This document shows, one piece after another, positions 54,287 through 63,210 of a DNA stretch of 64,000 nucleotides. Every line of letters begins with the position of its first letter. Within the stretch, counting starts at the first letter, position 1. The DNA is from Paraburkholderia rhynchosiae (GTDB lineage Bacteria; Pseudomonadota; Gammaproteobacteria; Burkholderiales; Burkholderiaceae), in the NCBI RefSeq assembly GCF_002879865.1, contig NZ_PNXY01000027.1, forward strand, positions 1 to 64,000. Direction: 5' to 3'. A program made the position numbers and the translations under genes. The notes under the pieces are model-generated. The model saw only the letters and a program-made list of their open reading frames with translations. It searched no databases and was not told the DNA's origin.

Positions 54287-55078
54287 TTACTTCAAGCTGC
54301 CGGAGAGGAACTGCTTGAGCCGGTCGCTGCGCGGCGTGGTCAGCACCTCGGCGGGCAGGCCTTCTTCTTCGGTGCGGCCTTGATGCAGGAACATCACATG
54401 GTTCGACACGTTGCGCGCGAAACCCATTTCGTGCGTGACGACGATCATCGTGCGCCCTTCTTCGGCGAGCTTCTGCATGACCTTCAACACTTCGCCGACG
54501 AGTTCGGGGTCGAGCGCGGAAGTCGGCTCGTCGAACAGCATCACGTCGGGGTCCATTGCGAGTGCGCGTGCAATCGCCACACGCTGCTGCTGCCCCCCCG
54601 ACAGATGCGACGGGTACTGCTTTTCCAGCCGCGGCGCGAGACCCACTTTCTCGAGATATTCGCGCGCGCGCTCTTCGGCTTCGCGACGCGGCAGGCCGAG
54701 CACATGAATCGGCGCCTCGACGATGTTCTCGATCACGTTCATATGCGCCCATAAGTTGAAGTGCTGGAACACCATCGCGAGCTTCGTGCGGATGCGTTGC
54801 AGTTGCTTGTGATCGGCCACTTCGAGATTGCCGGCGCGGTCGGTTTTAGTCTTGACCGCTTCGCCGTCGACGACGATCTGCCCGGCGTTCGGCCGCTCGA
54901 GAAAATTAATGCAGCGCAGAAAGGTGCTCTTGCCCGAGCCGCTCGCGCCGATGATGCTGATTACGTCGCCCTTGTTCGCGTTGAGCGAGACACCCTTGAG
55001 CACCTCGTTGTCGCCGTAGCGCTTGTGGATGTCCTGCACGGCGAGCTTGCATGCTTCGGTTTGCGTGGTGTGGAGCAA
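54287..55078 (-). CDS. Polar amino acid ABC transporter ATP-binding protein (HisP/AotP-like)
   Basis: 263 aa. Walker A IIGASGSGKST, the HisP-type MVFQHFNLWAHMNVIENI Q-loop region, signature LSGGQQQR, Walker B VMLFDEPTSALDPEL and switch IVVTHEMGFAR. It energises the two permeases just upstream for arginine/ornithine/histidine uptake. Confidence 0.95.
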   Translation of the reverse strand: MLHTTQTEACKLAVQDIHKRYGDNEVLKGVSLNANKGDVISIIGASGSGKSTFLRCINFLERPNAGQIVVDGEAVKTKTDRAGNLEVADHKQLQRIRTKLAMVFQHFNLWAHMNVIENIVEAPIHVLGLPRREAEERAREYLEKVGLAPRLEKQYPSHLSGGQQQRVAIARALAMDPDVMLFDEPTSALDPELVGEVLKVMQKLAEEGRTMIVVTHEMGFARNVSNHVMFLHQGRTEEEGLPAEVLTTPRSDRLKQFLSGSLK

Positions 55079-55156
55079 GATGCTCTCCCTTTGAATATAC
55101 GGATCGAACTTCGACGGCGCCGTTGTGTTGCGCCGAACGCGGCAAACACGGCGCGA

Positions 55157-55870
55157 TCAATGCGTGCGCACCGCCAGGTAGCCCAGCCAGTGACGCTCGG
55201 CGCGGCGGAACAACGCGACCAGCGCGAACGACACCACGAGGTAGATCAGCGCCGCCAGGCCGAACGCGTCGAACGACTGGTACGTGGCCGAATTCGCGTC
55301 GCGCGCCACCTTGAGAATGTCCGGCACGGTGGCCGTGAATGCGACCGTGGTGGCGTGCAGCATCAGGATCACTTCGTTACTGTACAACGGCAAGGCGCGG
55401 CGCAGCGCCGACGGTATCACAATGCGGCGGTACATCGTGAACCAGCTCATGCCGTAGGCGCGGGCCGCTTCCACTTCACCGTGCGACGTCGAGCGAATCG
55501 CGCCGGCGAAGATCTCCGTGGTGTACGCGCAGGTGTTCAACGCGAACGCGAGAATCGCGCAGTGAAAACCGCTGCGAAAGAATGCATCCAGAAGTTGATG
55601 CGAACGCACGAATTCGAGGCTGTACATGCCGGTATAGATCAGCAGCAGTTGCACGTACAGCGGCGTGCCGCGAAACACGTAGGTATAGAGACGCACCGGC
55701 GTCGAGAGCCAGCGTTTTTTCGACACGCGCGCGACCGCGAGCGGAATCGCGAGACAGAAGCCAATCCCGACAGACAACACCAGCAGCCACAGCGTGACCG
55801 CAAGACCGGACATGCGCTGGCCGTCCCAGTAGAGAAACGCGCGCCAGAACTGATTGAGAATGTCGATCAT
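55157..55870 (-). CDS. Amino acid ABC transporter permease (HisM/AotM-like)
   Basis: 237 aa with about five membrane helices and the permease loop EVEAARAYGMSWFTMYRRIV followed by IPSALRRALP. It starts four bases after the stop of the partner permease. It forms the membrane channel with the upstream permease. Confidence 0.94.
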   Translation of the reverse strand: MIDILNQFWRAFLYWDGQRMSGLAVTLWLLVLSVGIGFCLAIPLAVARVSKKRWLSTPVRLYTYVFRGTPLYVQLLLIYTGMYSLEFVRSHQLLDAFFRSGFHCAILAFALNTCAYTTEIFAGAIRSTSHGEVEAARAYGMSWFTMYRRIVIPSALRRALPLYSNEVILMLHATTVAFTATVPDILKVARDANSATYQSFDAFGLAALIYLVVSFALVALFRRAERHWLGYLAVRTH

Positions 55871-55874
55871 GGTC

Positions 55875-56576
55875 TTAGAGCTCCGCGTGCCGCACGCCGA
55901 TCGAATAGCGACGTTCCAGCCAGATCAGTGCGAGATTCGATACGGTCGTCAGCGCGAGATAGATCAGCGCCGCGATCAGAATGAAGAAGAACATGTTGAA
56001 GGTGCTTTTGCCCGCGTCCTGCGCGGCCTTGACGACATCCGCGAGGCCGATGATCGACACCAGCGCCGTCGCTTTCACGAGCACCTGCCAGTTGTTGCCG
56101 ATGCCCGGCAACGCGAAACGCATCATCTGCGGAAACAGAATGCGTGCGAACACGCGCGCGCCGCTCATGCCGTAGGCGCTGCCCGCCTCGAGTTGGCCGC
56201 GCGGCACCGCCAGAAACGCGCCGCGAAACGTCTCGGTGAAGTACGCGCCGTAGATGAAGCCGAGCGTCAGCACGCCGGCAACGAATGGATCGATGTCGAA
56301 CTGCGCGACATCGAGCGCGTCGGTCAGATTGTTGACCGCGATCTGGATGCTGTAGAACAGCAGCAGCATCAGCACGAGGTCGGGCACCGAACGGATCAGC
56401 GTCGTGTAGCCGGTGGCGAGCGCGCGCAGCGGCCGGTTCAAGGAGAGTTTCGCCGCCGCGCCCGCGAGGCCGAGCAGCACGGCGGCCGCCAGCGACAGGA
56501 CGGACAGCTCGATCGTCTGGATCGTGCCGGCCAGTAATACCGGACCAAAGCCGTATAGCAACACGCGTGTCTCCAT
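55875..56576 (-). CDS. Amino acid ABC transporter permease (HisQ/AotQ-like)
   Basis: 233 aa with about five membrane helices and the permease loop QLEAGSAYGMSGARVFARIL followed by FPQMMRFALPG. It is the first gene of the import/regulator block, preceded by about 320 bp in which no gene is seen. The gene for the binding protein, usually first, is absent here and lies at 44737-45537. Confidence 0.94.
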   Translation of the reverse strand: METRVLLYGFGPVLLAGTIQTIELSVLSLAAAVLLGLAGAAAKLSLNRPLRALATGYTTLIRSVPDLVLMLLLFYSIQIAVNNLTDALDVAQFDIDPFVAGVLTLGFIYGAYFTETFRGAFLAVPRGQLEAGSAYGMSGARVFARILFPQMMRFALPGIGNNWQVLVKATALVSIIGLADVVKAAQDAGKSTFNMFFFILIAALIYLALTTVSNLALIWLERRYSIGVRHAEL

Positions 56577-56900
56577 CCTGGTTCGTTTGAGAATCCCACG
56601 GATGTCGTCGGCTTGTGCGATCCCGACTCATCCGTCATGGCGCGGAGTCTCGCAAGCGAAAATTAAATTCTCAAAGGCACGCGTGAAGTTTGCTGCGTTG
56701 CAGCAAGTCAGGCTTAAGGGCGTCGCGTGGTTCGCGGGGCTTGGTTTCGCGGGATGTTGCGTTTTGCGAGGCGATGTGCGCACGGTGGGCGCCGCCGCGA
56801 TTTAGCAAGTTTGCGGTCGCTTTTTCGATAGGCGGCGCGGCGCTCGTACAGGGCAAGGCGCCATGAAACCGCCGCGCGGCGGCTTGTTGTTCACCCTTCG
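56577..56900. promoter_or_regulatory. Upstream region of the arginine importer operon
   Basis: About 320 bp without a credible gene. It includes an AT-rich stretch near 56655-56690 that may be the promoter. A GC-rich inverted repeat, CCGCC-GCGC-GGCGG, near 56869-56882 follows the patatin-like gene and could weakly terminate it. Confidence 0.45.
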
Positions 56901-57854
56901 CTAATCGATGCCGAGCCGCGAGCGAATCGCCGGCAGCATGTATTCGACCGCCGCGCGCCCTTCCTCGATAGCCGGTGCCGCGCGATGAAAATCGAAGATC
57001 CCCATGCCGCCCAGGCGCGGCTGAATCAGGATGTCCGCGGGCTCTCCCGCGAGACGGCTGCGCGTGATCCGCACCTGCATGATGTCGATGCTTTGCGCGA
57101 TCGAACTCAGCATGGAAGGCACGCGCGCGCTCGGCGCGGGCGGCACGCGCACGTCGTCGGTGACGCGCTCTTCGGCGGGCGCGAGCCAGCGCGGCCAGGG
57201 CTTGCCGTTACGGCGCAGCGAAACGGGCGGCGGCGCAGTCGGATCGATGGCGGGCGTGTCCACGACTGCGCCGCCGAAATCGCGTCCGTTGAGAATGTCG
57301 TTGTTCAGATCGACGGCGATCACGCAGTCCGCCCGCATGCCGCGCGCGACCGACACCGGCACCGGATTGCTCAGGCCGCCGTCGACGAGCCACACACCGT
57401 TATGCCACACCGGCGTGAAAATGCCGGGAATCGCAATAGATGCCCGCACCGCGTCCACCACGCTGCCGTCCTGCAACCAGCTTTCGCGGCCCGAGTCGAG
57501 TTCGGTCGCGACCGCTGCAAACGGCATGTTCAATTGCGCGATCGAACGCCCATCGAATTTGTCCGCGAAAAGCTGTATCACTTTGCGCCCGCCGAGCAGG
57601 CCGCCTGAGAGGCGCAAGTCGAGTAATCGCACGACCGTCTGCCACGTGAGCCGCGAGACCCATTCCTCGAGCCAGTCGAGATCGCCGTTCGCATACACTG
57701 CGCCGACCAGCGCGCCGATCGATGTGCCGCACACCACGTCGGGCTTGATGCCCGCATCGTGCAGCGCGCGAATCGCGCCGATATGCGCCCAGCCGCGCGC
57801 CGCGCCGCCCCCCAACACCAGCCCGATACGGCTGTATCGACGTCGACGTATCAT
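56901..57854 (-). CDS. Patatin-like phospholipase (RssA type)
   Basis: 317 aa from the ATG at 57854, with GGGGAA upstream. It has the oxyanion-hole GLVLGGGAARGWAHIG, the nucleophile elbow CGTSIGALVGAVYA (GxSxG) and the DGG of the Ser-Asp dyad in WLVDGGLSNPVPVSVARG. It probably hydrolyses acyl esters of phospholipids. There is no signal peptide, so it is likely cytoplasmic or peripheral. A Pro/Ala-rich stretch of about 60 residues precedes the C-terminus. Confidence 0.9.
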   Translation of the reverse strand: MIRRRRYSRIGLVLGGGAARGWAHIGAIRALHDAGIKPDVVCGTSIGALVGAVYANGDLDWLEEWVSRLTWQTVVRLLDLRLSGGLLGGRKVIQLFADKFDGRSIAQLNMPFAAVATELDSGRESWLQDGSVVDAVRASIAIPGIFTPVWHNGVWLVDGGLSNPVPVSVARGMRADCVIAVDLNNDILNGRDFGGAVVDTPAIDPTAPPPVSLRRNGKPWPRWLAPAEERVTDDVRVPPAPSARVPSMLSSIAQSIDIMQVRITRSRLAGEPADILIQPRLGGMGIFDFHRAAPAIEEGRAAVEYMLPAIRSRLGID

Positions 57855-57894
57855 GATTCCCCGCCTTTTTTCGCCTATCTGCTTTTCGTTGCTT

Positions 57895-58446
57895 CTAGCG
57901 CCCGCGCACCACGTCCGAACGCGACGTGGTGTACACCTTCCTGTTCTGATCGAAGTGCACGTTGAAAATTCCTTCTTCGCTGACACCGCCTTCGCGCCAC
58001 TTCCAGCTCCACACGGTCTCCGGCTTCAGCGGAAAGACCGCGATTTCGCCCGGTTTGCCGAGCAGGCGCCGCACTTCGTCCTCGCTCATGCCGATGCGGA
58101 TCTTGCCGAAGTTCGCCGCGGTCAGCACCTGCGTGATGGATTGAAGCTTACCGTCACGGTCAATGTCGACCATGTACGTATTCAAACCTTGCGGACCACG
58201 TGGATACTCGAAACGTTTCGAGCCGTCCGTATAGGTCCGCTCGGTTTCGGGCTTGCCCATCTGCGCGCGAATCTGCGCTTCGGTGGTCACGCCCGGCGTC
58301 ATGTCCTTGAGCAGCAGTGCGTCGGGCTTTACGGCGTTGAAAAGTTCCTTGATCTTTTGCACGGCGCGCTCGCTCTGTTGGTCGTCGCAAGCGGTCAGCG
58401 CAATGCACGCGGCCAGCATGGCGGCAATAGGCAGTTTCAGGCTCAC
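57895..58446 (-). CDS. Lipoprotein with two SmpA/BamE-like repeats
   Basis: 183 aa from GTG 58444-58446, which has AGGAAA seven bases upstream; the longer open frame is not protein-like. The signal sequence ends in the lipobox LTAC, so Cys is about residue 22. Two similar units follow, TPGVTTEAQIRAQMGKPETE and KIRIGMSEDEVRRLLGKPGE, each the start of a SmpA/OmlA (BamE-type) fold, with the WSWKW strand in the second. Canonical BamE has only one unit. It probably sits in the outer membrane or periplasm; a BAM role is not shown. It is 40 bp upstream of the patatin-like gene on the same strand. Confidence 0.83.
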   Translation of the reverse strand: MSLKLPIAAMLAACIALTACDDQQSERAVQKIKELFNAVKPDALLLKDMTPGVTTEAQIRAQMGKPETERTYTDGSKRFEYPRGPQGLNTYMVDIDRDGKLQSITQVLTAANFGKIRIGMSEDEVRRLLGKPGEIAVFPLKPETVWSWKWREGGVSEEGIFNVHFDQNRKVYTTSRSDVVRGR

Positions 58447-58984
58447 AGCGAATTTCCTGTATCGATGCGAGCGCGAATGCGCGCATCGGTTGTGTAGTAA
58501 CCGCCACAGGATAACCGCGTCGAGCAAAAACCGCGAGCGTAGGCCGGCACGGCGAGCGCGTGCCGTGCCAACCTGAAGTTCGGAAAACGGAGAGCGTGAA
58601 GTGCTTCTGGAGGAAGGCGCTGTCTGCGCGAAATTCATTGCAAGCAGCAGAACGAGCAAGCAGAAGGAACAAGCAGAAGCAAAAAGGCGACGCTGTGCAA
58701 AGCGTCGCCCAGGCCTTTCGGCATCGATGCGGCCAATACGGCAGGTACGGTCAGTACACCGGGAAGGAAAACGAAGCGGACGACGCGCAGCGGTCCGGTT
58801 CCGGCGCAGCGATGAACGACCTTGGCCGCACACCTTGCGCCCTCGCCGGAAGTGACGGACCGCTGCTTGTTTGGCCGCCCTGGTCCCTCGATAAGCCTTC
58901 CAAGTGACGTTAATCTAAACGGATTGGCCGCTTTAGACGAGAGCGCGTTTACACCGAATTTGCAGAGGATTTATCGCGAAGGCG
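58447..58984. other. Non-coding region with a minus-strand terminator
   Basis: About 540 bp between the lipoprotein gene and the acyl-CoA dehydrogenase remnant. It contains the intrinsic terminator at 58681-58709. The open frames present are of atypical composition and I do not call any. Confidence 0.5.
58681..58709 (-). terminator. Intrinsic terminator downstream of the acyl-CoA dehydrogenase remnant
   Basis: GGCGACGCT and AGCGTCGCC form a perfect 9-bp stem with loop GTGCAA; the minus strand continues into five T residues. It would end transcripts coming from the minus-strand organosulfur genes. Confidence 0.85.
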
Positions 58985-59397
58985 TTAAGGCGCGGCGCCC
59001 AACAGCGACCTGAAACCCGCACGTCCCGCGCCCTGCAATACGGTGTCGTTTTGCGGCGTGTGAATCTGCGCACGCCGCGTCGCGATAGTCGAAGGCAAGC
59101 CGCCGCGCGCGGGCGTGCCGAGTTCCGGCTCGACGCGCGCGACCGCCCGCACCACTTTCAACGCGTCTGCGCTAGATTTGCACCCGCGCCCCCGAGCGAT
59201 GCCGGGACGGTCAGCGAAAGCAGATCGAATTCGTGCAGCCGTGCGAGATTCTTGTACGGAAATTCGACGATCCTGTCGTGACGCGCGGCACTTGGGGCGA
59301 ACTCGTTCGTGAACTGCGCGAGCAATGCATCGAACGCATCGCTGTCGAGCGGCGGATGACACCGTGTCACCGCGCTATCGGCAATCGGGGCATTCAT
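58985..59397 (-). pseudogene. Acyl-CoA dehydrogenase (SfnB/DszC-like) remnant
   Basis: The ATG at 59397 has GGAG upstream and starts a typical N-terminus (FDALLAQFTNEFAPSAARHD, then LLSLTVPASLGGAGANLAQT). The frame ends at a stop near 59158. Shifting by one base at about 59170 continues the family as ADALKVVRAVARVEP, and then jumps to a C-terminus-like end, RRAQIHTPQNDTVLQGAGRA. An intact protein would have about 390-410 residues, so there is a frameshift plus a deletion of the whole middle. Such flavoproteins work in sulfone or sulfonate oxidation, in line with the adjacent sulfonate binding protein. Confidence 0.75.
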
Positions 59398-59430
59398 GCT
59401 GACGCTCCGGATGAACACTGCGAGCGATGC

Positions 59431-60417
59431 TCAAGGCAACGGGAAGCTGCGGTCGAAGCTCGTGCGCACGTCCAGATGCGCGCGAATCACGTTGGCCGCT
59501 TCGTATGTGTCGGCGGTGCGCTGCTGCGCGGCCAGCACGCTATCGTCGATGGCGACTGGATGTACCTGGCCGCGCTGATAGACCGTTTTCAGCACGTCCG
59601 TCGGCAGGCCCGTGACGCGCGATTGCATCGCCGCCACTTCGTCGGGATGCGAGAGCGCCCAGCGCTGACCGATTGCCACGCGCCGCAGGAAGTCGGCGAG
59701 CTGCGCCCGCTTGCTTGCGATCGCGGTCTCGGTTGCGACCTGATAGCTGAGCCCTTCCGACAAACCAACGCCATTCGCGATGATGCGGTTATGGTCGCGC
59801 GATTCGCCGAGCGCCGTGTACGGGTCCCACACCGACCACGCGTCGACGCTGCCCGAGGCGAGCGCGGCCTTCGCATCGGCGGGCGCGAGGAACACGAACG
59901 TGACGTCGCTCGCGGGCACGTTGGCCTTTTTCAACGCGGCGAGCGCGAGATAGTGGCCAATCGAGCCCCGCGTGGTCGCAAGACGCTTGCCTTTCAGACT
60001 CGCGACGTCGTTCAACGGCGAATGCTGCCCGACCACGATGGCCAGATCGAGCGGATTGGAGCGCGTCGCGGCGACTGCCCGCACTCGCGCGCCGGCCGCG
60101 AGCGCGAACACAAGCGGCGCATCGCCCAGGCCGCCCACATCTACGGCGCCCGCATTCAATGCTTCGCCAAGCGGCTGGGCCGCCGGAAAATTGAACCATT
60201 CGATCTTGTACGGCAGGTCTTTCAACTGGCCGGATGCTTCGAGAATGCCACGTGTCTGCAACGATTGATCGCCCACTTTGAGTACGGGCACATCGGCCGC
60301 ATGAACGGGCGCTGTGCACAGCAATGCGGATATCGTCAGCGCCGCGGCGGCGAGCAGTTTGGACAGCATGCGTTGCAGGACCGGGAAGATTGCGGAAGAA
60401 GAGCGGGAAGGCGTCAT
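59431..60417 (-). CDS. Aliphatic-sulfonate-type ABC transporter binding protein (SsuA/TauA family)
   Basis: 328 aa. A signal peptide (hydrophobic LLAAAALTISALLCTA, cleavage after VHA) precedes LKVGDQSLQTRGILEASGQL and EWFNFPAAQPLGEALNAGAV, the pattern of sulfonate, nitrate and taurine binding proteins. A SVDAWSVWDPYTALGE segment is also typical. No permease or ATPase gene lies next to it within the window. It is divergent from a LysR gene and followed by the acyl-CoA dehydrogenase remnant, so it is probably a surviving part of an organosulfur uptake operon. Confidence 0.88.
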   Translation of the reverse strand: MTPSRSSSAIFPVLQRMLSKLLAAAALTISALLCTAPVHAADVPVLKVGDQSLQTRGILEASGQLKDLPYKIEWFNFPAAQPLGEALNAGAVDVGGLGDAPLVFALAAGARVRAVAATRSNPLDLAIVVGQHSPLNDVASLKGKRLATTRGSIGHYLALAALKKANVPASDVTFVFLAPADAKAALASGSVDAWSVWDPYTALGESRDHNRIIANGVGLSEGLSYQVATETAIASKRAQLADFLRRVAIGQRWALSHPDEVAAMQSRVTGLPTDVLKTVYQRGQVHPVAIDDSVLAAQQRTADTYEAANVIRAHLDVRTSFDRSFPLP

Positions 60418-60580
60418 CTAGATGGCGTGCGGGTGAGTTTGCATCGACGATAAGCCAGCGACTCCTATAAGACAAACGCATTATTCTTCTATGCAAATAT
60501 GCGAATTTTTGTTGGCCGCCCAGCTTCCGCGGGCGGCGATGCCGGTATCATCGGGCGCACGAATCACCTCATCGCTCACC

Positions 60581-61492
60581 ATGAAGATCGACGAAATCGA
60601 CGCCTACGTCACCGTCATTCGCTGTCAATCGCTGCAGCAGGCGGCGCTCTCGCTCGACCTCACGCAACCGGCCATCACGCGCCGTCTGCAGAATTTCGAG
60701 GAGGCGCTCGGCGTCGAATTGCTCGACCGCAACACGCGTCCGCTGAAGGCGACCGCGACTGGCCGCATCGTCTATGAACAATGCCGCGTGATTCAGCGTG
60801 AGCTGGACGTGCTGCGCGAAATGGTCGCCACCGATACACCGCCGGTCGGCACGCTGCGCGTCGGCGTTGCACAGACCATCGCCGATATCGCGCTCGGCGA
60901 GGCGCTGCGCGCGGTGAAAGCGGCTTACCCCGAATTGCAGGCGCGCGCGTCGACCGGCTGGGGCAGCCAGTTGCTACAGCGGCTGGAACAAGGAGAACTC
61001 GACGCCGCCGCGATTCTGCTGCCGGCCAACAAGACCTTCGACGAAACACTGTCGGCGAGGTCGCTTGGCCGCATCAAACTCGCGGTGGTCGCACAGAAGG
61101 GCTTGCTGAAAAAGCGCGCGCATTCGCTCGCGCAATGCCAGTCGATTGGCTGGATATTGAATCCCGATGGCTGCGGTTTCCGCGACGGCGTGCAACGCGC
61201 GCTGACAGGCCTCGGCCTCGCGCTCAAGCTCAATCTGGAAACGCTCGGCACGGAACTGCAATTGCAGCTTGTCGCGGACGGCAACGGCCTTGGCCTCGTG
61301 CCGTTGCCGCTGCTGCAGGCGAGCGCTCATGCCGATAGGCTGGATGTGGTATCGGTTAGCGACTTCAAACCACTGATCGACATCTGGCTCGTGCATCCGC
61401 GTGTGCTCGGCAAATTGCAACAGCCGGTGGAGCGGTTCGGCGCGGCCATCGAGCGGCAGTTCAAAGACGCACGCGCACAACGCGCGGCTTGA
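60581..61492 (+). CDS. LysR-family transcriptional regulator
   Basis: 303 aa from the ATG at 60581; the open frame is longer, but MKIDEIDAYVTVIRCQSLQQ is the natural start of the helix-turn-helix. DNA-binding part: AALSLDLTQPAITRRLQNFE. The effector domain follows from about residue 90. It is divergent from the sulfonate binding-protein gene across about 160 bp and is probably its regulator. It is not a close match to CysB/Cbl by eye. Confidence 0.9.
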   Translation: MKIDEIDAYVTVIRCQSLQQAALSLDLTQPAITRRLQNFEEALGVELLDRNTRPLKATATGRIVYEQCRVIQRELDVLREMVATDTPPVGTLRVGVAQTIADIALGEALRAVKAAYPELQARASTGWGSQLLQRLEQGELDAAAILLPANKTFDETLSARSLGRIKLAVVAQKGLLKKRAHSLAQCQSIGWILNPDGCGFRDGVQRALTGLGLALKLNLETLGTELQLQLVADGNGLGLVPLPLLQASAHADRLDVVSVSDFKPLIDIWLVHPRVLGKLQQPVERFGAAIERQFKDARAQRAA

Positions 61493-61608
61493 AGCGCGCT
61501 GCACCTTCGGCTTGGCCCTCGTCTTCGCCTTCGCGCCGCCCATTGCTTGCATCGAGCGGGGTCGGCCCCGCTCGCGCCCTGCTTGCGTCCTTGGCTTCGA
61601 TAGCGCCG

Positions 61609-63210
61609 TCAGATCACATGGAATCCGTGCGTGCCGTCGCGAGCCAGTTGCGCGACGAGCCCATACTCCCACTCCAGATACGCGTTCATCGCTTCGCGCG
61701 CGTTATCGGTGCCTTCATAAGGACGCCGGTAGCGATCAATGCGCGGCGACGCCATCCGCGTCTCGCCGCTCTCAACCGGCAGCCCCGCTTCGATCCACGC
61801 CGCCGTGCCGCCAGTCAGCACCTGCACCGGCTTGCCGGTCAACCCTGCCAGTTCCGGCGCGGCGAAGCGCGCCAGCAGACTGCTGCCGCACGTGACGACA
61901 TAGCGCTGTGCATCCGGCAGCTTGTGCAAGGCCTTGTCGAGTTGGCTGCGGATCACGAACCAGGCGCCCGTAATATGACGCTTCACGTAGTTCGCGCTGC
62001 TCGTGAAATCGAGCACGACCGTGCCCGGCGACTGAAGCAGCGCCACCAGTCCGGCGGGCGAGATTTCGTCGACGGCAGGCGGCTCCGGCGCAAAGCGCGC
62101 AGCGGGCGTCGCGCCCTTTTCGGCGAAGTCGGCGGCGGTCAAACCGTCCACCACATACACCTCGACGTTCATTTGCGCGAGCCACGATGCGGTCATGTTC
62201 GCGCGCACGCCGTCGCTGTCCGCGAGAATCACGCGCGCGCCGCGCACGGGCGCAAACATCTCCGTTTCCTGCACGAGCTGGCCGCCCGGCGCATGACGAA
62301 AGCCGGGCACGTGACCCGCTTCGTATTCTTCCGGCGTGCGCACGTCGAAGCGATACACCGTGCGCACGGCTTCATCGGCCCAGCGGCGCGCTTCGTCGCG
62401 TGAGGTCCGTCCTACTTTCGCGCGATCCGCGACCGCGCGCGCGCCATCGGCCGCGACGAGCCGCAGCGCGTCGTCGACGAGCGGCTCGGGCCGGCGCGAA
62501 CTGCCGTGCGCGAGCGGCTGCCCGGCCAGCGTCCAGCCGATCGTGCCGTTGCGCAGCGCCGCGACCGGATTCGGCAAGCCCGCGTTGATCAGCGACTGCG
62601 CGCCGATGATGCTGCGTGTGCGCCCCGCGCAATTGACGATGATCCGCGTCGTGGGGTCCGGCGCAAGCTCGCGCGCGCGCAACACCAGTTCGGCTCCCGG
62701 CACGCTGATGCTGCCGGGAATGTTCATGGTCTGATACTCGTCGAAACGGCGCGCGTCGAGCACGACCACGTTCTCTTCGCGATCAAGCAGCGCCTGCACC
62801 TGCTGCGCCGGCAGCGACGGCGTGTGACGCACGCTTTCGACCAGTTCGCCGAACGCCTTGCTCGGCACGTTGACGTCCTGGAACAACTCGCCGCCGGCCT
62901 TGCGCCAGCCTTGCAAGCCGCCTTCGAGCAACGCGACATCGGTATAGCCCAGTTCGCCGAAACGCTCGACGGCGCGTTCGGCCAGCCCTTCGCCGTCGTC
63001 GAGCACGACGATCGGCACGTCGCGGCGCGGCAGGCGCGCCGGCGAATCCAGTTCGAGCCGCGACAGCGGCAGGTTCCCAGCAAACAGCGGATGACTGCGC
63101 GCGTGCGGATCTTCCTCGCGCACGTCGACGAGCGCGATTTCCTCGCGTTCGAGCAGTGCACGGCGCACGTCTGCATACGACCGGGTACGAAAATCTTTCA
63201 CGAAAGTCAT
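61609..63210 (-). CDS. Four-domain rhodanese (sulfurtransferase) protein
   Basis: 533 aa made of four rhodanese-like units (starts near residues 15, 135, 275 and 390). Only units 2 and 4 have a loop cysteine: VNCAGRTRS and VTCGSSLLAR. Units 1 and 3 have VLDDGEG and LADSDGV instead and are probably structural. It is cytoplasmic, without a signal peptide. It probably transfers or detoxifies sulfane sulfur. It overlaps the thiol dioxygenase stop by four bases (ATGA), so the two enzymes act in one thiol-sulfur pathway. Convergent with the LysR gene. Confidence 0.9.
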   Translation of the reverse strand: MTFVKDFRTRSYADVRRALLEREEIALVDVREEDPHARSHPLFAGNLPLSRLELDSPARLPRRDVPIVVLDDGEGLAERAVERFGELGYTDVALLEGGLQGWRKAGGELFQDVNVPSKAFGELVESVRHTPSLPAQQVQALLDREENVVVLDARRFDEYQTMNIPGSISVPGAELVLRARELAPDPTTRIIVNCAGRTRSIIGAQSLINAGLPNPVAALRNGTIGWTLAGQPLAHGSSRRPEPLVDDALRLVAADGARAVADRAKVGRTSRDEARRWADEAVRTVYRFDVRTPEEYEAGHVPGFRHAPGGQLVQETEMFAPVRGARVILADSDGVRANMTASWLAQMNVEVYVVDGLTAADFAEKGATPAARFAPEPPAVDEISPAGLVALLQSPGTVVLDFTSSANYVKRHITGAWFVIRSQLDKALHKLPDAQRYVVTCGSSLLARFAAPELAGLTGKPVQVLTGGTAAWIEAGLPVESGETRMASPRIDRYRRPYEGTDNAREAMNAYLEWEYGLVAQLARDGTHGFHVI

